Origin: Alphaproteobacteria bacterium
GTDB lineage: Bacteria; Pseudomonadota; Alphaproteobacteria; Rickettsiales; SXRF01
Direction of reading: 5' to 3'
NCBI GenBank assembly: GCA_025362975.1
Contig: JANYES010000019.1
Span: 186,001 to 250,000 of the forward strand
Length of the DNA: 64,000 nucleotides
Both the position numbers and the translations under genes were made by a program. Below are positions 56,896 to 64,000 of this stretch, in pieces (the first letter of the stretch is position 1; every line of letters begins with the position of its first letter). The notes below the pieces were generated by a model. That model saw nothing but the letters and a program-made list of their open reading frames with translations, did not search any database and was not told where the DNA came from.

Positions 56896-57621
56896 TTAAT
56901 GGGCGGTTTTTATTTCCATCGCCTGATGTGTGTTGCAGGAGCCAGCCACGGAACACGCGCTGCATACATATTTTCCCACGGCTTTTAAGTCAAGAATCGC
57001 CACATGATTACCCTCGACGCTGATGCCGTGGTCTTTGAGCTTTGCGATGGTGCGCGAAAAGGTTTTCACCTCCATGCCCAGCCGCGAGGCGATCAGTGTT
57101 TTGCTGTAAGGCAGTTCAAATCCCGCTTGGTTGAAATCATAAAGCACGCACATGCGTTGTAAGAAACACGCTACTAGCTGGGCTGCCGACATTGCTGCCT
57201 GATGCTCTGCTTCCACTTCGGCAAGATGCAGCCGCGCCGCCACCAAGGACAAAAGGTTGAGCGCGAACGTACCGTTTTCACGCGCCATTTCTTTGACCCG
57301 CGCCACTGGAAATTCTAATAATTCACTGTCTTCAACCGCCACGCCGCTAGTGCGCCGTCCGTGGCACGCGTCCATGATTTCATCTTCGCATAGCGGCTGG
57401 CCAGCCTTGACCAGCGCGATGGTTTTTTGCTGGCCCTCATGCGTGGTGCGGAACAACTGTACGCTGCCGCAGGTAATCAGATACAGGCTCGTCACCGGAT
57501 CGCCATGCGCGAACAGAAGTTCACCGCGTGTTAACCGGCGAGTGCGCGCGTGGCGCATGAACGCCGCCTTGTCACTTGCCGCAAGCCCCGCAAATAGTGA
57601 CGCCGAATCAACCGGATACAT
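56896..57621 (-). CDS. Crp/Fnr-family regulator with C-terminal cysteine cluster
   Basis: The 241-residue regulator has a cyclic-nucleotide-binding-type beta barrel (GELLFAHGDPVTSLYLITCGSVQLFR), a dimerisation helix and a C-terminal winged helix (LPYSKTLIASRLGMEVKTFSRTIAKLKDHG). The recognition helix has KTFSR where DNR/FNR-like proteins usually have ETFSR. The end carries three cysteines, C220-x2-C223-x5-C229, plus others in the sensor domain, so a redox, metal or Fe-S role is possible. It faces a 46-aa membrane-protein gene across a perfect FNR-type box. Confidence 0.85.
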   Translation of the reverse strand: MYPVDSASLFAGLAASDKAAFMRHARTRRLTRGELLFAHGDPVTSLYLITCGSVQLFRTTHEGQQKTIALVKAGQPLCEDEIMDACHGRRTSGVAVEDSELLEFPVARVKEMARENGTFALNLLSLVAARLHLAEVEAEHQAAMSAAQLVACFLQRMCVLYDFNQAGFELPYSKTLIASRLGMEVKTFSRTIAKLKDHGISVEGNHVAILDLKAVGKYVCSACSVAGSCNTHQAMEIKTAH

Positions 57622-57680
57622 ACCTATTCCTCATGCAATTTCGTTAGTTCTTCCATAGCCCACGCCCCGCGCAAACGCAT

Positions 57681-57694
57681 TTGATCGCGATCAA
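57681..57694. promoter_or_regulatory. FNR/DNR-type box TTGATCGCGATCAA
   Basis: This is a perfect match to TTGAT-N4-ATCAA. Its centre lies 62 bp before the plus-strand small gene and 66 bp before the minus-strand regulator gene, so it can serve both. If centred at -41.5, plus-strand transcription would start near 57729. Confidence 0.8.
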
Positions 57695-57749
57695 GGTGGG
57701 CGCCGCGCGGCCATGTTTCAATAGATCATACGCTTTTTAAGGGGACTGT

Positions 57750-57890
57750 ATGGAAGTTATTTTTTTTGGAATACCAATGCTTATTGCAGGAATGATGCTC
57801 GTTATGGGTGCACCGTTCGTTTACTTCCTCAAGCGCGACCGCGAATGGGACGCCGCCAGCCAAAAATCGCTGGATATCTGGTACCATTAA
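57750..57890 (+). CDS. Small membrane protein (46 aa) downstream of an FNR-type box
   Basis: A 46-residue frame starts at an ATG with AAGGGG five bases upstream. It has one membrane span (FFGIPMLIAGMMLVMGAPFVYFL) and a polar, tryptophan-containing tail ending in DIWYH. It is too short for most gene finders. Proximity to a perfect FNR-type site suggests oxygen- or NO-responsive expression. I do not recognise it. Small single-span proteins often adjust membrane enzymes, for example oxidases. It overlaps the convergent tag gene by four bases. Confidence 0.7.
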   Translation: MEVIFFGIPMLIAGMMLVMGAPFVYFLKRDREWDAASQKSLDIWYH

Positions 57891-58435
57891 GCGGCTTTGA
57901 AGCAGTTTTGCGAGTGGTCGTTGACAAGGCCGGTCGCCTGCATGAAGGCGTATATAATCGTGCTGCCTACAAAGCTCATGCCACGTTTTTTGAGGTCTTT
58001 GCGAAGCGCATCCGATTCTTTCGTCGTGACCGGTACTTTGGCATGCTTGCGCACTAGCGGCGTGCCACCGACAAAACGCCAGACATACGCGTCGAACGAG
58101 CCGAATTCTTTCTGGATGGCCAGAAACGCAAGGGCGTTTTTACGCACGGAAAAGACCTTAAGCCGGTTGCGGATAATGTCGCCGGCTGCAAGCACCTCTT
58201 CGAGCTGCGCGTCGGTCATCTTCGCGGCCTTGGCCACGTCGAAGTTTTTGAACGCTTTTCGGTAGCCTTCGCGGCGCTTTAAAATTGTGTACCAGCTGAG
58301 CCCAGCCTGCGCGCCTTCGAGGATTAACATCTCAAAAAATAAGCGGTCGTCATGCACGGGCTCACCCCATTCGGTGTCGTGGTAGAGCATATAATCCGGC
58401 TTACCCTCAGGCAGCCACGCGCAACGTGTTTTCAT
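57887..58435 (-). CDS. tag: DNA-3-methyladenine glycosylase I
   Basis: The 182-residue enzyme excises 3-methyladenine from DNA. It begins with CAW, then YHDTEWGEPVHDD, FFEMLILEGAQAGLSWYTILKRREGYRKAF and the HhH-like end. The zinc ligands of the family are present: C5, H19, and H plus C of DHSQNC near the C-terminus. The ATG at 58435 has AAGAAGG upstream and fits the family length; the longer open frame has no support. Divergent from the DUF1489 gene. Confidence 0.93.
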   Translation of the reverse strand: MKTRCAWLPEGKPDYMLYHDTEWGEPVHDDRLFFEMLILEGAQAGLSWYTILKRREGYRKAFKNFDVAKAAKMTDAQLEEVLAAGDIIRNRLKVFSVRKNALAFLAIQKEFGSFDAYVWRFVGGTPLVRKHAKVPVTTKESDALRKDLKKRGMSFVGSTIIYAFMQATGLVNDHSQNCFKAA

Positions 58436-58508
58436 GAGAGCCTTCTTGAACTTATTGGCAAGCACACTAAATACCAATATTAGGCCTGAATAATAGCATA
58501 AGTCTACC

Positions 58509-58940
58509 ATGACCGTTCACCTGATCAAACTCTGCGTCGGCGCCGACACGTTGGCCGAACTAAGCGACTGGCAATCCCAGCGCCTCAAGGAATTCAAACG
58601 TGCCAAAACCACGCCCGAGCTGATGCACATTACCCGCAGCACCCCGAAACGAGCCGAAGAAGTGCTCGCGGGCGGCTCACTTTACTGGGTGATCAAAGGC
58701 TTCATCTGCGCACGTCAGGAAATTATCGAACTTCGACCGGTGACGCGGGGGGGCATACCGTCTTGCGGGCTGATGCTCGACCACGAGATGGTACGCGTTA
58801 ACCCCCGCCACTACCGCGCGTTTCAGGGCTGGCGTTATCTTGCGGCCCATGAAGCGCCGAAGGATCTTATCCTTGGCAAAAACGACGACGACATGCCCGA
58901 CGCCATGCGCCAGAAACTGGCATCACTGGGATTGCTTTAG
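58509..58940 (+). CDS. DUF1489 family protein
   Basis: The 143-residue protein matches DUF1489, a family largely confined to alphaproteobacteria: HLIKLCVGADTLAEL, then RSTPKRAEEVLAGGSLYWVIKGFICARQ, PCGL-type SCGLMLDHEMVRVNPRHYRAFQGWRYL. Function is unknown. Gene context (next to tag) is common but not informative. Length is normal. Confidence 0.85.
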   Translation: MTVHLIKLCVGADTLAELSDWQSQRLKEFKRAKTTPELMHITRSTPKRAEEVLAGGSLYWVIKGFICARQEIIELRPVTRGGIPSCGLMLDHEMVRVNPRHYRAFQGWRYLAAHEAPKDLILGKNDDDMPDAMRQKLASLGLL

Positions 58941-59067
58941 CCGCTGCGGCCCGAAGCTTTATCTATAATGCCCGTTATTGATAAATTCCTCGGCTCATAA
59001 ACAGTGAATCATGATTACCGTAAAAATTTATTTTATCAACCCCTTGAGGGATGATTACGCAAGCCGC

Positions 59068-59091
59068 TTGACATGCAACCTTTAGTTGCAT
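59068..59091 (+). promoter_or_regulatory. Promoter and ArsR-type operator
   Basis: TTGACA (59068-59073) is followed by the inverted repeat ATGCAAC-CTTTA-GTTGCAT (59073-59091) and TAATGA. The dyad covers the spacer and -10, as in autoregulated ArsR genes paired with SRPBCC proteins. Confidence 0.6.
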
Positions 59092-59100
59092 AATGAATCT

Positions 59101-59193
59101 ATGGCCCCCAGTGAAGACACATTGTTCAAAGCACTCACCGATGTCAGCCGCCAACTGCTTAATCGGCTGCACAAAACGGCGGGGCTGACGGCA
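59101..59193 (+). pseudogene. Truncated ArsR-family regulator
   Basis: The first 30 or so residues (MAPSEDTLFKALTDVSRQLLNRLHKTAGLT) are the first two helices of an ArsR-family HTH regulator, compare DLFKALADPTRR-LLD-LH. The sequence then loses similarity, and no recognition helix or SRPBCC partner follows before the convergent mtgA at 59301. The promoter/operator upstream is still well formed. Fragment of a decayed or deleted gene; from 59193 to 59300 I see no further gene. Confidence 0.6.
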
Positions 59194-59300
59194 TCACATT
59201 CACGCTACACCCTAAAACATTTTTGCGCTGCGAAGCGCTGTAATCGATGCCTTGCGAACGACACTGGCGAGTGCGGGAATCGAAGATTTGCGCATCCTAT

Positions 59301-59963
59301 TCAATGCAGGCAGGACATATCCATATCCTCTTTACCCCATTTCATCAGGTTCGTGGCATAGCGCAGGTGATACGCCGATGGGTTATTCGGATTGCGCTGC
59401 CGGGGATTCGGCAAAGCCGCCGCCAGAAACGCCGCCTGCGACCAGCTCAGCGCCCTGGCGGATTTATGAAAATAGTTCTGCGACGCGGCTTCGATGCCGA
59501 AAATGCCGTTCCCCCATTCGGCGATGGAAAGGTAGTTTTCCATCATCCGCTTTTTCGACCAGAGAGCACTCAGGTACATGGCCATCGGGATTTCGATCGC
59601 CTTGCGGATGTAGGATTGCTGCGGCCAGAGGAACAGGTTCTTGGTCACCTGCATCGCAATGGTGGATGCCCCGCGCGTCGGGCCGTCTTCGGTCGCATCC
59701 TCGATGGTGTGGCCAAGGCTGTGCCAGTCGACACCGTGATGTACGCAGAACTGGCTATCTTCCGCCCGCATCACCATGCGCACCAGCGCCGGGCTGACCC
59801 GGCTTAGCGATACCGGCGTATAGTGCACCTTCTCCAGCGTCACCCAGCGCGTCAGCATCAGCGTCGAAATCGGCGGCACAAAAATATACATAATGCTCAG
59901 CGTCACGACGATAAGCGCGTATAGGGCAGCCATAAAAGTAAGGATATGCAGAATTTTTTTCAT
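59301..59963 (-). CDS. mtgA: Monofunctional peptidoglycan glycosyltransferase
   Basis: The 220-residue enzyme polymerises lipid II glycan strands. It has one N-terminal membrane span and the GT51 motifs: the catalytic Glu in MRAEDSQFCVHHGVD, then TRGASTIAMQVTKNLFLW, RKAIEIPMAM and ENYLSIAEWGNGIFGIEAAS. All catalytic motifs are intact. Length is normal for MtgA. It is monocistronic, divergent from slyX. Confidence 0.95.
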   Translation of the reverse strand: MKKILHILTFMAALYALIVVTLSIMYIFVPPISTLMLTRWVTLEKVHYTPVSLSRVSPALVRMVMRAEDSQFCVHHGVDWHSLGHTIEDATEDGPTRGASTIAMQVTKNLFLWPQQSYIRKAIEIPMAMYLSALWSKKRMMENYLSIAEWGNGIFGIEAASQNYFHKSARALSWSQAAFLAAALPNPRQRNPNNPSAYHLRYATNLMKWGKEDMDMSCLH

Positions 59964-60050
59964 GCCGCCGAGGGGAAGTCCGTGATCTGATTTCTAGTGA
60001 CTATATTGAAAATACTTGGCTTTCCCACCAATTATTACTATATCAGCAGC

Positions 60051-60257
60051 ATGGATGACATGATGATCAAGCTACAGACGATTGTGGGATATCAGGAAGA
60101 GGATATCGCCAATCTAAGCAAAGAGCTTTACACGCAGCAGCAGGAACTGACCAAGCTTAAGCAGCAAATGGCACAGTTGACGGAACGTTTCCGCTCCATG
60201 CTCGATGCCGCCGACAACACCCACGACAAAACCCCCGAGCCGCCGCCGCATTATTAA
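60051..60257 (+). CDS. slyX: SlyX family protein
   Basis: The 68-residue coiled-coil protein matches SlyX: DMMIKLQTIVGYQEEDIANLSKELYTQQQELTKLKQQMAQLTERF and a Pro-rich end (PEPPPHY). Its function is unknown. The start at the ATG 60051 gives the usual family length; a GTG at 59997 is possible but less likely. Convergent with the VF530-family gene, overlapping by four bases. Confidence 0.8.
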   Translation: MDDMMIKLQTIVGYQEEDIANLSKELYTQQQELTKLKQQMAQLTERFRSMLDAADNTHDKTPEPPPHY

Positions 60258-60472
60258 TCAAGCCCCTGCACGTACAGCTCCTCCACCTTCGTCCGCGCCC
60301 ACGGCGTGGCGCGCAGGAAGGTGAGGCTGGAGTTGATGCTGGGGTCGTGGGTAAAGCAGCGGACAGGAATCAACCGGCCTAAGGTTTCCCAGCCATGTTT
60401 TTCAACCAGCGTCGTGACGATGGCTTTTAGGGTTATCCCGTGCAGCGGGTTATTCGGCTGGGTATCCACCAT
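60254..60472 (-). CDS. VF530/DUF2132 family DNA-binding protein
   Basis: The 72-residue protein is typical of the VF530 family: NPLHGITLKAIVTTLVEKHGWETLGRLI, RCFTHDPSINSSLTFLRATPWARTKVEELY. Family members are small and were shown by structure to be helical, with proposed DNA binding. The ATG overlaps the stop of the RRM gene (TAATG), so the two are translated together. Confidence 0.88.
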   Translation of the reverse strand: MVDTQPNNPLHGITLKAIVTTLVEKHGWETLGRLIPVRCFTHDPSINSSLTFLRATPWARTKVEELYVQGLD

Positions 60473-60708
60473 TAATCGGCGGCTTTAACGCGGATTTTTC
60501 TCTGTTCCAGCATGCTGCCGTTTAGCGCCTTGATGGCAGCAGCCGCTTCGTGCGCTACCGCCATTTCGACAAAGCCGAAGCCTTTCGAATTGCCGGTATT
60601 CGGGTCCATCACCAGATCGCAGGCCCTGATATTGCCGTATTTTTTGAAAAGTTTAGCCAGCGCATCTTCGCTAAAGCTGCGCGGTAGGTTGAGGACGATT
60701 AGTTTCAT
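60472..60708 (-). CDS. RRM-domain RNA-binding protein
   Basis: The 78-residue protein is a single RNA recognition motif: RNP2-like LIVLNLP at the start and RNP1 KGFGFVEM in the middle, followed by AAAAIKALNGSMLEQRKIRVKAA. Such small proteins bind RNA in bacteria, for example in cold or stress responses. AAGGA lies before the ATG at 60708. Operon with the VF530 gene downstream and possibly a 33-aa frame upstream. Confidence 0.9.
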   Translation of the reverse strand: MKLIVLNLPRSFSEDALAKLFKKYGNIRACDLVMDPNTGNSKGFGFVEMAVAHEAAAAIKALNGSMLEQRKIRVKAAD

Positions 60709-60721
60709 GATGGTTCCTTGG

Positions 60722-60823
60722 TTACTTCGTTTCTTTTCCTGCCTTGCGCTTGAGCCAGCGCTTGCCGTTGCCATCGGCCAGCATGAAAATCTGGTCTTTG
60801 CTATCGTGATTGGCATACGACAT
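60722..60823 (-). CDS. Possible small basic protein (33 aa)
   Basis: A complete frame from ATG at 60823 to TAA encodes a basic 33-residue peptide (SKDQIFMLADGNGKRWLKRKAGK). It lies just before the RRM gene on the same strand. No clear ribosome site and no known family, so coding status is uncertain. Confidence 0.35.
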   Translation of the reverse strand: MSYANHDSKDQIFMLADGNGKRWLKRKAGKETK

Positions 60824-60864
60824 GGTGATGATATAAAATTCTATTCTAACCATTTCCGAGATCT

Positions 60865-61194
60865 TTATCTTATTGCCCCATAAAAATTAGTCAAAGCTGT
60901 GTCTCTGTCTGGAGTGTTAGGTGCACTATCCATAAGTTTTCTAGCAGTTTGCACGACATCTTGGGAGCCAAAGATTTTTGTTACATTAAGATAATAACCA
61001 AACATCTTTTCATTTTTCGGGCCCGGCTCGATTTCAGCATCGTAAAGAGCCTTAGTCATACCGAGGTACGCTTCGCGTTTTTCCTGATATAGCTGGGCTG
61101 CGGCGTCAGATTTCTTTGAAAGGAAATGATTCACTATTGTGGTCAGTAATGATCCTATGCCAAGGCCACCAAATAGAGCTAAAATCCATTGCAT
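60865..61194 (-). CDS. Small membrane-anchored hypothetical protein
   Basis: The 109-residue protein has one N-terminal membrane span (WILALFGGLGIGSLLTTIVNHFL) and a helical, charged cytoplasmic-type part (KKSDAAAQLYQEKREAYLGMTKALYDAEI). This layout occurs in many small, poorly conserved bacterial proteins. The region is AT-rich compared with its neighbours. It lies directly after the tRNA-Ser gene in transcription direction, a frequent site for acquired genes. Confidence 0.6.
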   Translation of the reverse strand: MQWILALFGGLGIGSLLTTIVNHFLSKKSDAAAQLYQEKREAYLGMTKALYDAEIEPGPKNEKMFGYYLNVTKIFGSQDVVQTARKLMDSAPNTPDRDTALTNFYGAIR

Positions 61195-61222
61195 CGATAA
61201 GCCCTAATGTATTCAGTAAAAA

Positions 61223-61310
61223 TGGCGGAAGCGGTGAGATTCGAACTCACGGAGGCTTGCACCTCGCTAGTTTTCAAGACTAGTGCCTTAAACCACTCGG
61301 CCACGCTTCC
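61223..61310 (-). tRNA. tRNA-Ser (anticodon TGA)
   Basis: The reverse strand begins GGAAGCG and ends CGCTTCC-G-CCA. It has the long variable arm of class II tRNAs (AGCGAGGTGCAAGCCTC region) and anticodon loop CTTGAAA, giving TGA for UCA codons. 88 nt with encoded CCA. Confidence 0.96.
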
Positions 61311-61359
61311 CTGCGTTAGAAAATAGCGGTTATTCGGGATTTCACAACCGTTAATTGAT

Positions 61360-62724
61360 TTAAGCGACGATGATGGTTTTGATGTTAAGAAATTCGCGCA
61401 TGCCGAAGGAGGAGAGTTCGCGTCCATAGCCGCTTTCTTTAATGCCGCCAAAGGGTAAGCGCGGATCGGAGCGGACCATCATATTGACGAAGCACGCACC
61501 CGATTCCATCTGTTCGCGTGCGATCAGCTCGCCGTGAGCGGTGTCTTTAGTGAAGACCGCGCCGCCTAAACCGTAGACGGAATCGTTGGCGATGTAGATG
61601 GCTTCGGCCTCGTCCTTGGCCGGGATAATGACGGCGACGGGGCCGAACATTTCTTCTTCATACGCGGGCATGCCTTTTTTCACATTGGTCAGGACCGTAA
61701 GCGGGTAGAACGCGCCCTTGCCTTCGGGGACTTTGCCGCCCAGCAATAGCCGCGCACCGGATGTGATCGAGCGCTGGACCTGATCGTGAATTTCATCACG
61801 AAGTTCGGTGCGCGACATGGGGCCAACAGTGGTGGCGGCATCCATCGGGTCGCCGATTTTTTGTTTAGAGAAAATCTCGACGATTCCGGCTTCGAAACGC
61901 TCTTTCAGACTTTCCGCCACGATCAGGCGCTTGGCCGAAACGCAGGACTGGCCGCAATTGAGCATTCGGCTGGCTGCGATGGTCTTAATGGCGTGTTCGA
62001 TATCGGCGTCGGCTAAAACAATATAAGCGTCGGAGCCGCCGAGTTCGAGTACGGTTTTCTTCAAATATTTTCCCGCGAGCGAGGCGACTGATTTACCCGC
62101 CGGCGTGCTGCCGGTAAGGGTGACTGCGGCTACTTTCGGATTCGAAATGACCTCTTCGCAGCGTTTGCCGGGGATGAGCAGTGACTGGAAAGCATGCTCA
62201 GGAAGTCCCGCATCGCGGAAGACCGATTCGATGGCCAGCGCGCAGCCGGGGGTGTTGGAGGCATGCTTGAGCAAACCGACATTGCCCGCCATCAGCGATG
62301 GAAAGGCAAAACGTAAGACCTGCCAGAAAGGGAAGTTCCACGGCATGACGCCAAAAATGATGCCCAAAGGTTGGAAAGTGACGTAGCTTTTGCTATATTC
62401 GGTAGGTATATGCTCATTTTTGAGGATGTTTGGGCCGTTATCGGCGAAATATATGGCCGTAGAGGCACATTTTTCGACCTCAGTAATAGCTTCTTTCAGG
62501 GTTTTACCCATTTCCTCGCTGATTACCTGGCCAAACTGGTCTTTTTTAGCCAATAATATGGCATTGACCTTGCGCAGGTAGTCGCTTCGTTCCGCAATCG
62601 AAACCTTTTTCCATTTCAGAAAGGCCTGATGGCCCTGTTCGATGATCTGCTGGACCTGTTCGGGCGTGTGCTCGGGATAGTCACGGATGACAGCTCCGGT
62701 GGTGGGATTGATACTGGTTTGCAT
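61360..62724 (-). CDS. NAD(P)-dependent aldehyde dehydrogenase, succinate-semialdehyde dehydrogenase-like
   Basis: The 454-residue enzyme has the aldehyde-dehydrogenase fold: the conserved Asn in MPWNFPFW, the GSTPAGKSVA cofactor loop, catalytic Glu in VLELGGSDAYIVLADAD and catalytic Cys in NCGQSCVSAKR, then EEMFGPVAVI and PFGGIKESGYGREL. The pattern (INPTTGAVI at the start, LNCGQSC) matches the short NAD(P)-type succinate-semialdehyde dehydrogenase group (GabD/Sad). Substrate remains a family-level guess. It follows proA by 66 bases on the same strand. Confidence 0.85.
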   Translation of the reverse strand: MQTSINPTTGAVIRDYPEHTPEQVQQIIEQGHQAFLKWKKVSIAERSDYLRKVNAILLAKKDQFGQVISEEMGKTLKEAITEVEKCASTAIYFADNGPNILKNEHIPTEYSKSYVTFQPLGIIFGVMPWNFPFWQVLRFAFPSLMAGNVGLLKHASNTPGCALAIESVFRDAGLPEHAFQSLLIPGKRCEEVISNPKVAAVTLTGSTPAGKSVASLAGKYLKKTVLELGGSDAYIVLADADIEHAIKTIAASRMLNCGQSCVSAKRLIVAESLKERFEAGIVEIFSKQKIGDPMDAATTVGPMSRTELRDEIHDQVQRSITSGARLLLGGKVPEGKGAFYPLTVLTNVKKGMPAYEEEMFGPVAVIIPAKDEAEAIYIANDSVYGLGGAVFTKDTAHGELIAREQMESGACFVNMMVRSDPRLPFGGIKESGYGRELSSFGMREFLNIKTIIVA

Positions 62725-62790
62725 AGGATTCTTCGAGGTTGTTATACCTCTTCATTCTAGCCAAAAAGTATTAATTTTCGATGTGCTTAG

Positions 62791-64000
62791 CTATGCGCGC
62801 GTTTGCCCGTTCCCATAAATAACGTATTTATAGGTAGTTAGCTGCTCAGCGCCGACGGGTCCGCGAGCGTGGAGCCTGCCGGTGGAAATACCGATTTCGG
62901 CACCGAAACCGAACTCGCCGCCGTCGGCAAATTGCGTGGAGGCGTTATGCATCACGATGGCGCTGTCGACTTTGCGCAGGAAGCTGCGGGCGGCTTTCAT
63001 ATCGGTGGTGATGATAGCATCGGTATGGTGCGAGCCGTGGCGGTTGACGTGATCGATAGCTTCGTCCAGATCTTTCACCAGCTTGATGGAGATTATGGGG
63101 GCGAGGTATTCGGTGTCCCAATCCTCGTCGGAAGCTTTTTTAATGCGCTTGTCGATCTTGCGAGACGCGTCGTCGCCGCGCATTTCGCAACCAGCTTTGG
63201 AAAGCGCCTCGGCGAGAGCGGGCAGGAAGGTTTTGGCAATGGTTTCGTCGATCAGCAACGATTCGGTGGCACCGCAAATGCTTACGCGGCGCATCTTGGC
63301 GTTCATGAGCACGGCCACCGCCATGTCCTTGTCGGCCTTTTTATGGATATAGGTGTGGCAGTTACCGTCGAGGTGCTGGATGGTCGGAATGCGGCTTTCT
63401 TCCATCACGCGCTTGGTCAGCGACTTGCCACCGCGCGGGACGATGATGTCGATCAGCCCGGTCATGGTGAGCATTTCGCCGACAGCGGCGCGATCGCGCG
63501 TAGGCACGAGCTGGACGGCGTCGACGGGGAGTTTAGCGGCTTTTAAGCCCGCATGCAGGCAGGCGACGATGGCTTGCGACGAGTGCAGCGATTCGGAACC
63601 ACAGCGCAGGATGGCGGCGTTGCCAGCCTTAAGGCTGAGTGCTGCCGCATCGGAGGTTACGCCCGGGCGGGCTTCGTAAATGATGCCGATGACGCCCAGC
63701 GGAATGCTGACGCGCTGGAGCACGAGGCCGTTGGGGCGCTCCCATTCATCGAGTTTTTTGTTCACGGGGTCGGGTAGGGTGACGACGGTTTCCAAGCCAG
63801 CCGCCATGCCCTCGATGCGTTTTTTGTCGAGGGTCAGGCGCTCAAGCTGGGCGCTGTCGAGCTTTTTGAGCGTGCCGTATTCGATGTCTTTTTCGTTGGC
63901 GGCGAGAATTTTATCGGCGTTATCGCGGATGGCCATCGCGGCATGGACGAGCGCTGCGTCCTTCTGCGCGTTTGTGGCTTCGGCCATGATAATGTACGCG
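62791..64000 (-). CDS. proA: Gamma-glutamyl phosphate reductase ProA (5' end outside window)
   Basis: ProA reduces gamma-glutamyl phosphate to glutamate semialdehyde in proline synthesis. Family motifs run through the sequence: RPNGLVLQRVSIPLGVIGIIYEARPGVTSDAAALSLKAGNA, PRGGKSLTKRV, the catalytic Cys in RVSICGATESLL, and the ending FGFGAEIGISTGRLHARGPVGAEQLTTYKY. The frame is still open at the right edge of the window and the family usually has 15-20 more N-terminal residues, so the internal ATG at 63987 is probably not the start. Confidence 0.93.
   Translation of the reverse strand, partial: AYIIMAEATNAQKDAALVHAAMAIRDNADKILAANEKDIEYGTLKKLDSAQLERLTLDKKRIEGMAAGLETVVTLPDPVNKKLDEWERPNGLVLQRVSIPLGVIGIIYEARPGVTSDAAALSLKAGNAAILRCGSESLHSSQAIVACLHAGLKAAKLPVDAVQLVPTRDRAAVGEMLTMTGLIDIIVPRGGKSLTKRVMEESRIPTIQHLDGNCHTYIHKKADKDMAVAVLMNAKMRRVSICGATESLLIDETIAKTFLPALAEALSKAGCEMRGDDASRKIDKRIKKASDEDWDTEYLAPIISIKLVKDLDEAIDHVNRHGSHHTDAIITTDMKAARSFLRKVDSAIVMHNASTQFADGGEFGFGAEIGISTGRLHARGPVGAEQLTTYKYVIYGNGQTRA

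Overview
The window is a chromosomal segment of an alphaproteobacterium. The evidence is a Usg-family gene, FliX divergent from flgI, a DksA that has lost its zinc cysteines, a DUF1489 protein, and sigma-54 promoters in front of flagellar operons. No ribosomal RNA or other strong taxonomic marker is present, so the order is left open. Base composition is moderately GC-rich over most of the window and visibly more AT-rich from about 2.6 to 7 kb.

Layout. 1-2.5 kb: end of a membrane protein, a FAD oxidoreductase and a methyltransferase, probably part of a surface-glycan locus. 2.6-3.3 kb: two convergent gene remnants. 3.47-12.09 kb: an integrated element of about 8.6 kb, bounded by a 50-bp direct repeat of the 3' part of a tRNA-Lys gene. 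It encodes a tyrosine integrase, an AlpA-like regulator, a replication-initiator-like protein and a primase-helicase, but no recognisable capsid, tail or conjugation genes. 12.3-13.1 kb: usg and a small conserved gene. 13.3-35.5 kb: a flagellar cluster on the minus strand (flgE, flgD, fliK, fliS, fliD, flaG-like, a 1477-residue flagellin, fliB, fliW, flgL, flgK, flgN-like, flgJ-like, flgI) with fliX divergent. Three good sigma-54 promoters precede fliK, fliD and flgI. Both the hook protein (1210 aa) and the flagellin are unusually large and carry internal repeats.

35.5-47.2 kb: dksA, an unrecognised 356-aa protein, and an RND efflux operon of the MdtABC type with its own outer-membrane channel and a small periplasmic protein. 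47.4-50.9 kb: class Ia ribonucleotide reductase nrdA-nrdB behind a clear cobalamin riboswitch and a candidate NrdR box. This suggests that the B12-independent enzyme is switched off when B12 is available, which predicts a B12-dependent reductase elsewhere in the genome.

50.9-64 kb: mostly housekeeping and stress genes. These are an SbmA/YddA-like ABC transporter, a Bcr/CflA-type exporter, a phasin-sized protein, a stress-type SDR, a DUF748/AsmA-like protein, a Crp/Fnr regulator facing a 46-aa membrane protein across a perfect FNR-type box, tag, a DUF1489 gene, an ArsR remnant with an intact operator, mtgA, slyX, a VF530-family gene, an RRM protein, tRNA-Ser, an aldehyde dehydrogenase and the 3' part of proA. 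No CRISPR array, insertion sequence or rRNA was seen.
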